The notes beneath the pieces are model-generated. The model searched no databases. It worked only from the letters and a program-made list of their open reading frames with translations, and was not told where the DNA came from. From NCBI RefSeq assembly GCF_023702635.1, contig NZ_CP098455.1:1798001-1862000 (forward strand): a DNA stretch of 64,000 bases, given 5' to 3'. A program made the translations under genes and the position numbers. Source of the stretch: Spongiibacter taiwanensis. GTDB lineage: Bacteria > Pseudomonadota > Gammaproteobacteria > Pseudomonadales > Spongiibacteraceae. This document shows, piece by piece, positions 60,689 through 64,000 of this stretch. How positions within the stretch are numbered: the first letter of the stretch is position 1; every line of letters begins with the position of its first letter.

Positions 60689-61519
60689 GTGAGCGCACCA
60701 AGCATCGCATTTATTGGCGGCGGCAACATGGCTGCCAGCATTATCGGTGGCCTGCTGGCCAGCGGATTTACAGCACAAAGCCTGTGGGCCAGCGACCCCA
60801 ACCCCGACAGCCTGGCAAAACTCGCAGCCCTGGGCCCCGTTAACACCACCGCCGACAACGCCGAAGCGGTCAACGCCGCCGATATTGTGGTCATGGCGGT
60901 CAAACCCCAGATTATGGCCACCGTTGCCAAATCGATCGCGCCGCTACTTGAATCTGGCCGCAAGCCCCTCATTATTTCCATTGCAGCCGGCATCACCAGC
61001 GCCAGTCTGGATCAGTGGCTTGGCGGCCGGCAGGCCATCGTTCGCTGTATGCCCAATACCCCGGCCCTGGTGCAGACCGGCGCCACCGCGCTGTTCGCCA
61101 ACAACCAGGTGTCTGATACGCAGCGCCAGCAGGCCCAGCAGATTCTTGAGGCCGTCGGCATTGCCCTGTGGGTAGACACCGAGACGGAACTGGACGCGGT
61201 TACCGCTGTGTCGGGCAGCGGTCCGGCCTATTTCTTTCTGGTGATGGAAGCGATACAGGCCGCTGGACGGGAGCTTGGCTTGTCTCCAGAACTGGCCGAG
61301 AAGCTGACACTGCAGACCGCCCTGGGCGCGGCGAAAATGGCCATTAACGGTGAGGTGGACGCTGCCGAGCTGCGCCGCCGGGTCACCTCACCCAATGGCA
61401 CCACTGAACGCGCCATTGGCATATTTGAGGCCGGTGACCTGCGCGGCCTGTTTATGAAAGCCCTCAATGGCGCCAAGGTGCGCTCCGAGGAATTGGCAAA
61501 GGAGCTGGAAGAGAACTGA
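60689..61519 (+). CDS. proC: Pyrroline-5-carboxylate reductase
   Basis: 276 residues: SIAFIGGGNMAASIIGGLL (NADPH binding), VVMAVKPQIM, RCMPNTPALVQTGATALF, AVSGSGPAYFFLVMEA, and the C-terminal TSPNGTTERAIGIFEAG. It reduces P5C to proline, the last step of proline synthesis. The GTG at 60689 follows GGAG by five bases; a longer frame to 60623 is not conserved. The stop overlaps the start of yggT by one base, so the two are coupled. Confidence 0.95.
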   Translation: MSAPSIAFIGGGNMAASIIGGLLASGFTAQSLWASDPNPDSLAKLAALGPVNTTADNAEAVNAADIVVMAVKPQIMATVAKSIAPLLESGRKPLIISIAAGITSASLDQWLGGRQAIVRCMPNTPALVQTGATALFANNQVSDTQRQQAQQILEAVGIALWVDTETELDAVTAVSGSGPAYFFLVMEAIQAAGRELGLSPELAEKLTLQTALGAAKMAINGEVDAAELRRRVTSPNGTTERAIGIFEAGDLRGLFMKALNGAKVRSEELAKELEEN

Positions 61520-62106
61520 TGTCTGCCGTAAATGAAATTACTATCCTGCTGCTGAACACCGTCATCACGCTGGTCATGCTGGCCTTCTTGCTGCGTATGC
61601 TGCTGCAACTGGTGCGAGCCGATTTTTACAATCCTATTTGCCAACATCTGGTGAAGGCGACCAACCCAGTGGTGCTGCCCCTGCGGCGAATTTTGCCGCC
61701 ACTGTGGAGTATTGATAGCGCGTCATTGCTATGCGCCCTGATCGTCCAGGCCATTGGTATTACCCTGCTCGCCCAGCTCTACTTTGGCCTGTTCCCCAAC
61801 CCAGCCCAAATTCTGCTGTGGTCCGTGCTGGGACTGTGCGGCGCACTGCTCAACATCTACTTCGTTGCCATCATCGCCAGCATCATTCTGAGCTGGGTGG
61901 CCCAGGGCAGTTACAACCCCGCCGTGCAATTGTTACAGCAACTCACCGAGCCGGTGATGGCGCCGTTCCGAAAGCTGCTACCCAATATGGGCGGCCTCGA
62001 TTTTTCACCAATTCTGGTGTTCCTGCTGATCAATGTACTCGAGGTGATTCTGCGCCACATGGCGGCCTCCGTGGGTCTCCACCCGGCGCTGGTATTAGGC
62101 ATTTAA
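61519..62106 (+). CDS. yggT: YggT family membrane protein
   Basis: 195 residues with two YggT repeats, each with two TM helices: NEITILLLNTVITLVMLAF then RADFYNPICQHLVKATNPV...LPLRRILPP, and later IASIILSWVAQGSYNPAVQLL and LTEPVMAPFRKLLPNMGGLDFSPI. The family is inner-membrane and of unsettled function (linked to osmotic adaptation and photosystem assembly in plastids). It is coupled to proC. Confidence 0.93.
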   Translation: MSAVNEITILLLNTVITLVMLAFLLRMLLQLVRADFYNPICQHLVKATNPVVLPLRRILPPLWSIDSASLLCALIVQAIGITLLAQLYFGLFPNPAQILLWSVLGLCGALLNIYFVAIIASIILSWVAQGSYNPAVQLLQQLTEPVMAPFRKLLPNMGGLDFSPILVFLLINVLEVILRHMAASVGLHPALVLGI

Positions 62107-62187
62107 TCGGTAAAGGGCCGGTGGGCAAACCCGAAGAACCGCGGCAAGCCGCCGGATGCGCTTGGCAAGAAAAGCGCCGATAATTCA

Positions 62188-62490
62188 ATGACCGACGCGT
62201 TTTTCCAGTGGCAAGGTGACAATCTCCTGCTCCACTGCCATATTCAACCCGGCGCCAAATCCAGTGGGTTTAGCGGGCAACACGGCCACCGTCTGAAGGT
62301 GCGCATTGCCGCACCGCCCGCCGAGGGCAAAGCCAACACGGCATTGATTGCCTTTGTGGCCAGTCAGTTTGATGTCGCCAAGCACGCGGTTAGCATCACA
62401 TCGGGTGAGCAAAGTCGGCAGAAAACCCTTAAAATCGCCGCACCAAAGCAAATACCGGAAGGCTTGGGCATCACCGGCCCAACACCCTGA
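62188..62490 (+). CDS. yggU: DUF167 (YggU) family protein
   Basis: 100 residues: LLHCHIQPGAKSSGFSG and the signature LKVRIAAPPAEGKANTALIAF, with SITSGEQSRQKTLKI. A small alpha/beta protein of unknown function. Follows yggT by 81 bases, and the ATG at 62188 (or a nearby in-frame start) is fine. Usual order before metX in this gene run. Confidence 0.92.
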   Translation: MTDAFFQWQGDNLLLHCHIQPGAKSSGFSGQHGHRLKVRIAAPPAEGKANTALIAFVASQFDVAKHAVSITSGEQSRQKTLKIAAPKQIPEGLGITGPTP

Positions 62491-62529
62491 ATGACATACC
62501 CCATCGTTCAAATAAGGACAAAGGGCTAA

Positions 62530-63708
62530 ATGACAGAGACATCTTCCCCCGACAGCCTCGCCACACCGGGCAGCGTGGGCATCGTCACCCCCCAGACATT
62601 GCATTTCGATCAGCCCTTGCGCTTGTCCTGCGGTGTTGACCTTCCCCAACACGACATCGTCTTTGAGACCTACGGCCAACTCAACGCCGACAAATCCAAC
62701 GCCGTGTTGATCTGCCACGCCCTTAGCGGCCACCATCACGCTGCGGGTCGCCACAGCGAAGCAGATCGCAAACCCGGCTGGTGGGATAGCTGTATCGGCC
62801 CAGGCAAACCCATCGACACCAATCACTTCTTTGTACTGAGCATCAACAACATCGGCGGCTGCCACGGCTCCACCGGACCGCGCTCTATCAACCCCGCCAC
62901 GGGCAAACCCTGGGGGGCCAGCTTTCCCCACCTGCGCTGCCGGGATTGGGTTGAAAGCCAGCGCCTGATGATGAGGCACTTCGGCATCGACCAGTGGGCC
63001 GCCATTGTCGGTGGCAGCCTCGGAGGTATGCAGGCCATGCGCTGGTCGCTGGAATACCCTGACGAAGTTCGGCACTGCCTGGTCATTGCCTCAGCCATGA
63101 AGCTCTCCGCCCAGAATATTGCCTTCAATGAGGTCGCCCGTCAGGCGATTACCTCTGACCCCGACTTTCACGGCGGCGATTACCTTGAGCACAACACGCT
63201 GCCCCGCACCGGCCTGGCGCTGGCGCGCATGGTGGGCCACATCACCTACCTGTCCGAAGACGGCATGAAGCAGAAGTTTGGCCGCGAGCTCAAAGCGGGG
63301 GATTTGCGCCTGGGCTCGGTAGGCCCGGTGGAGTTTCAGGTAGAGAGCTATCTGCGCCATCAGGGCGAGACCTTTGCCAACAGCTTTGATGCAAACACCT
63401 ACATCTTGATGACCCGGGCGCTGGATTATTTTGACCTGGCCCGGGAGTATGACGACGACCCGGTGGCTGCCTTCCGCCACGCCAAGTGCTCCTTCTTTGT
63501 GGTGTCGTTCACCTCCGACTGGCGCTTTTCCCCGGCCCGATCACGGGAGATTGTCGACGCCCTGGTCGCCGCCAACCGCCCGGTGAGCTACGCCGAAATA
63601 GAAGCCGACCACGGCCACGATGCCTTCCTCATTCCCATTCCCCGCTATATGCAGGCCTTCCACAGTTACATGCAGCGGGTCAAAGAGGAGATCAACCATG
63701 CGTCATGA
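62530..63708 (+). CDS. metX: Homoserine O-acetyl/succinyltransferase MetX
   Basis: 392 residues of the alpha/beta-hydrolase fold. Visible: [29 protein letters not shown], the nucleophile Ser in [13 protein letters not shown] (about 160), and catalytic Asp/His in FTSDWRFSP and DHGHDAFLI. It activates homoserine for methionine synthesis; acetyl versus succinyl use cannot be told with certainty here. ATG at 62530 follows AAGGAC-AAAGGG. Overlaps metW by 11 bases. Confidence 0.94.
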   Translation: MTETSSPDSLATPGSVGIVTPQTLHFDQPLRLSCGVDLPQHDIVFETYGQLNADKSNAVLICHALSGHHHAAGRHSEADRKPGWWDSCIGPGKPIDTNHFFVLSINNIGGCHGSTGPRSINPATGKPWGASFPHLRCRDWVESQRLMMRHFGIDQWAAIVGGSLGGMQAMRWSLEYPDEVRHCLVIASAMKLSAQNIAFNEVARQAITSDPDFHGGDYLEHNTLPRTGLALARMVGHITYLSEDGMKQKFGRELKAGDLRLGSVGPVEFQVESYLRHQGETFANSFDANTYILMTRALDYFDLAREYDDDPVAAFRHAKCSFFVVSFTSDWRFSPARSREIVDALVAANRPVSYAEIEADHGHDAFLIPIPRYMQAFHSYMQRVKEEINHAS

Positions 63709-64000
63709 TCTCACCCTGATTCAACCGTGGATTCAGCAGGGCGCCCGGGTACTCGACCTGGGCTGCGGCGACGGCACGCTGCTGGCCGCGCTGCGTGACC
63801 AGCGCGGCGCTTTTGGTATCGGTCTGGAAATTGATCACGACAATATCAATCAGGCCCTGGCCCGGGGGGTCAATGTCATTGAGCACGACCTCAACACCGG
63901 TCTGGCCAACTTCCGGGATAACAGCTTCGACATGGTCGTCATGACCATGGCCCTGCAGACTCTGCGCTATCCCCATCTGGTGATTGATGAAATGCTGCGG
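63698..64000 (+). CDS. metW: Methionine biosynthesis protein MetW (N-terminal part)
   Basis: The first 101 residues of a class I methyltransferase-like protein: [32 protein letters not shown], in part [14 protein letters not shown], then [21 protein letters not shown] and [15 protein letters not shown]. MetW works with MetX as a complex in several proteobacteria. The ATG at 63698 lies inside the metX end, so they are coupled. The C-terminus is off the window. Confidence 0.93.
   Translation, partial: MRHDLTLIQPWIQQGARVLDLGCGDGTLLAALRDQRGAFGIGLEIDHDNINQALARGVNVIEHDLNTGLANFRDNSFDMVVMTMALQTLRYPHLVIDEMLR

Overview
The window reads as a GC-rich chromosomal segment of a marine-type gammaproteobacterium. 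The pairing of a Pseudomonas-like housekeeping backbone (pilGHIJ-chpA, gshB, yqgE-ruvX, pilU-pilT, yggS-proC-yggT-yggU-metX-metW; a second block with FKBP, AlgP-like, TIGR02444 and ABC-F genes) with several accessory catabolic genes and large TonB receptors suggests a Cellvibrionales/Spongiibacteraceae-like lineage. That placement is inference from gene content and order, not from a marker-gene comparison. No phage, insertion sequence, transposase or CRISPR array was seen.

Layout: 1-7.0 kb holds the start of urease accessory gene ureD, ubiK, comM (yifB), a large poly-glycine lipoprotein and rep helicase. 7.0-15.1 kb carries an unknown lipoprotein, a TonB-dependent receptor, a divergent two-component pair (NarL-type regulator and a multi-TM histidine kinase), a trypsin-like lipoprotein protease and cytochrome c5. 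15.5-19.0 kb is one long indolepyruvate oxidoreductase fusion gene, followed by tRNA-Arg(CCG) and duplicated downstream terminator/repeat DNA.

19.6-32.2 kb is the accessory region. A five-gene minus-strand operon (Gfo/Idh/MocA oxidoreductase, NTF2-like, SDR, DUF1214, sulfotransferase) lies next to an AraC regulator. Next come a DUF1145 protein and three membrane genes (heme-copper oxidase subunit IV-like and III-like plus a six-TM protein) without any catalytic oxidase subunit, then two divergent TetR regulators, an SRPBCC-SDR fusion and a TIGR01777 epimerase-like protein. This region looks devoted to metabolism of hydrophobic compounds, but the substrate cannot be read from sequence.

32.4-41.1 kb returns to conserved genes: FKBP isomerase, AlgP-like protein, TIGR02444 protein, ABC-F ATPase, a methyltransferase, a 2OG-Fe(II) oxygenase, an unknown membrane protein, argA and rsmE. 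41.1-50.9 kb is the type IV pilus chemosensory operon pilG-pilH-pilI-pilJ-chpA-chpC, lacking pilK and chpB. 51.3-54.2 kb is gshB-tonB-yqgE-ruvX. A second TonB receptor and an AT-rich gene-poor stretch follow, then pilU and pilT, and finally the yggS-to-metW run.

The most striking observation is in pilT: its conserved first codons lie in a different frame from the rest, separated by a run of eight G (plus strand). One base fewer restores the full protein, so this is either a sequencing error, a mutation, or a slippage-prone switch for pilus retraction.
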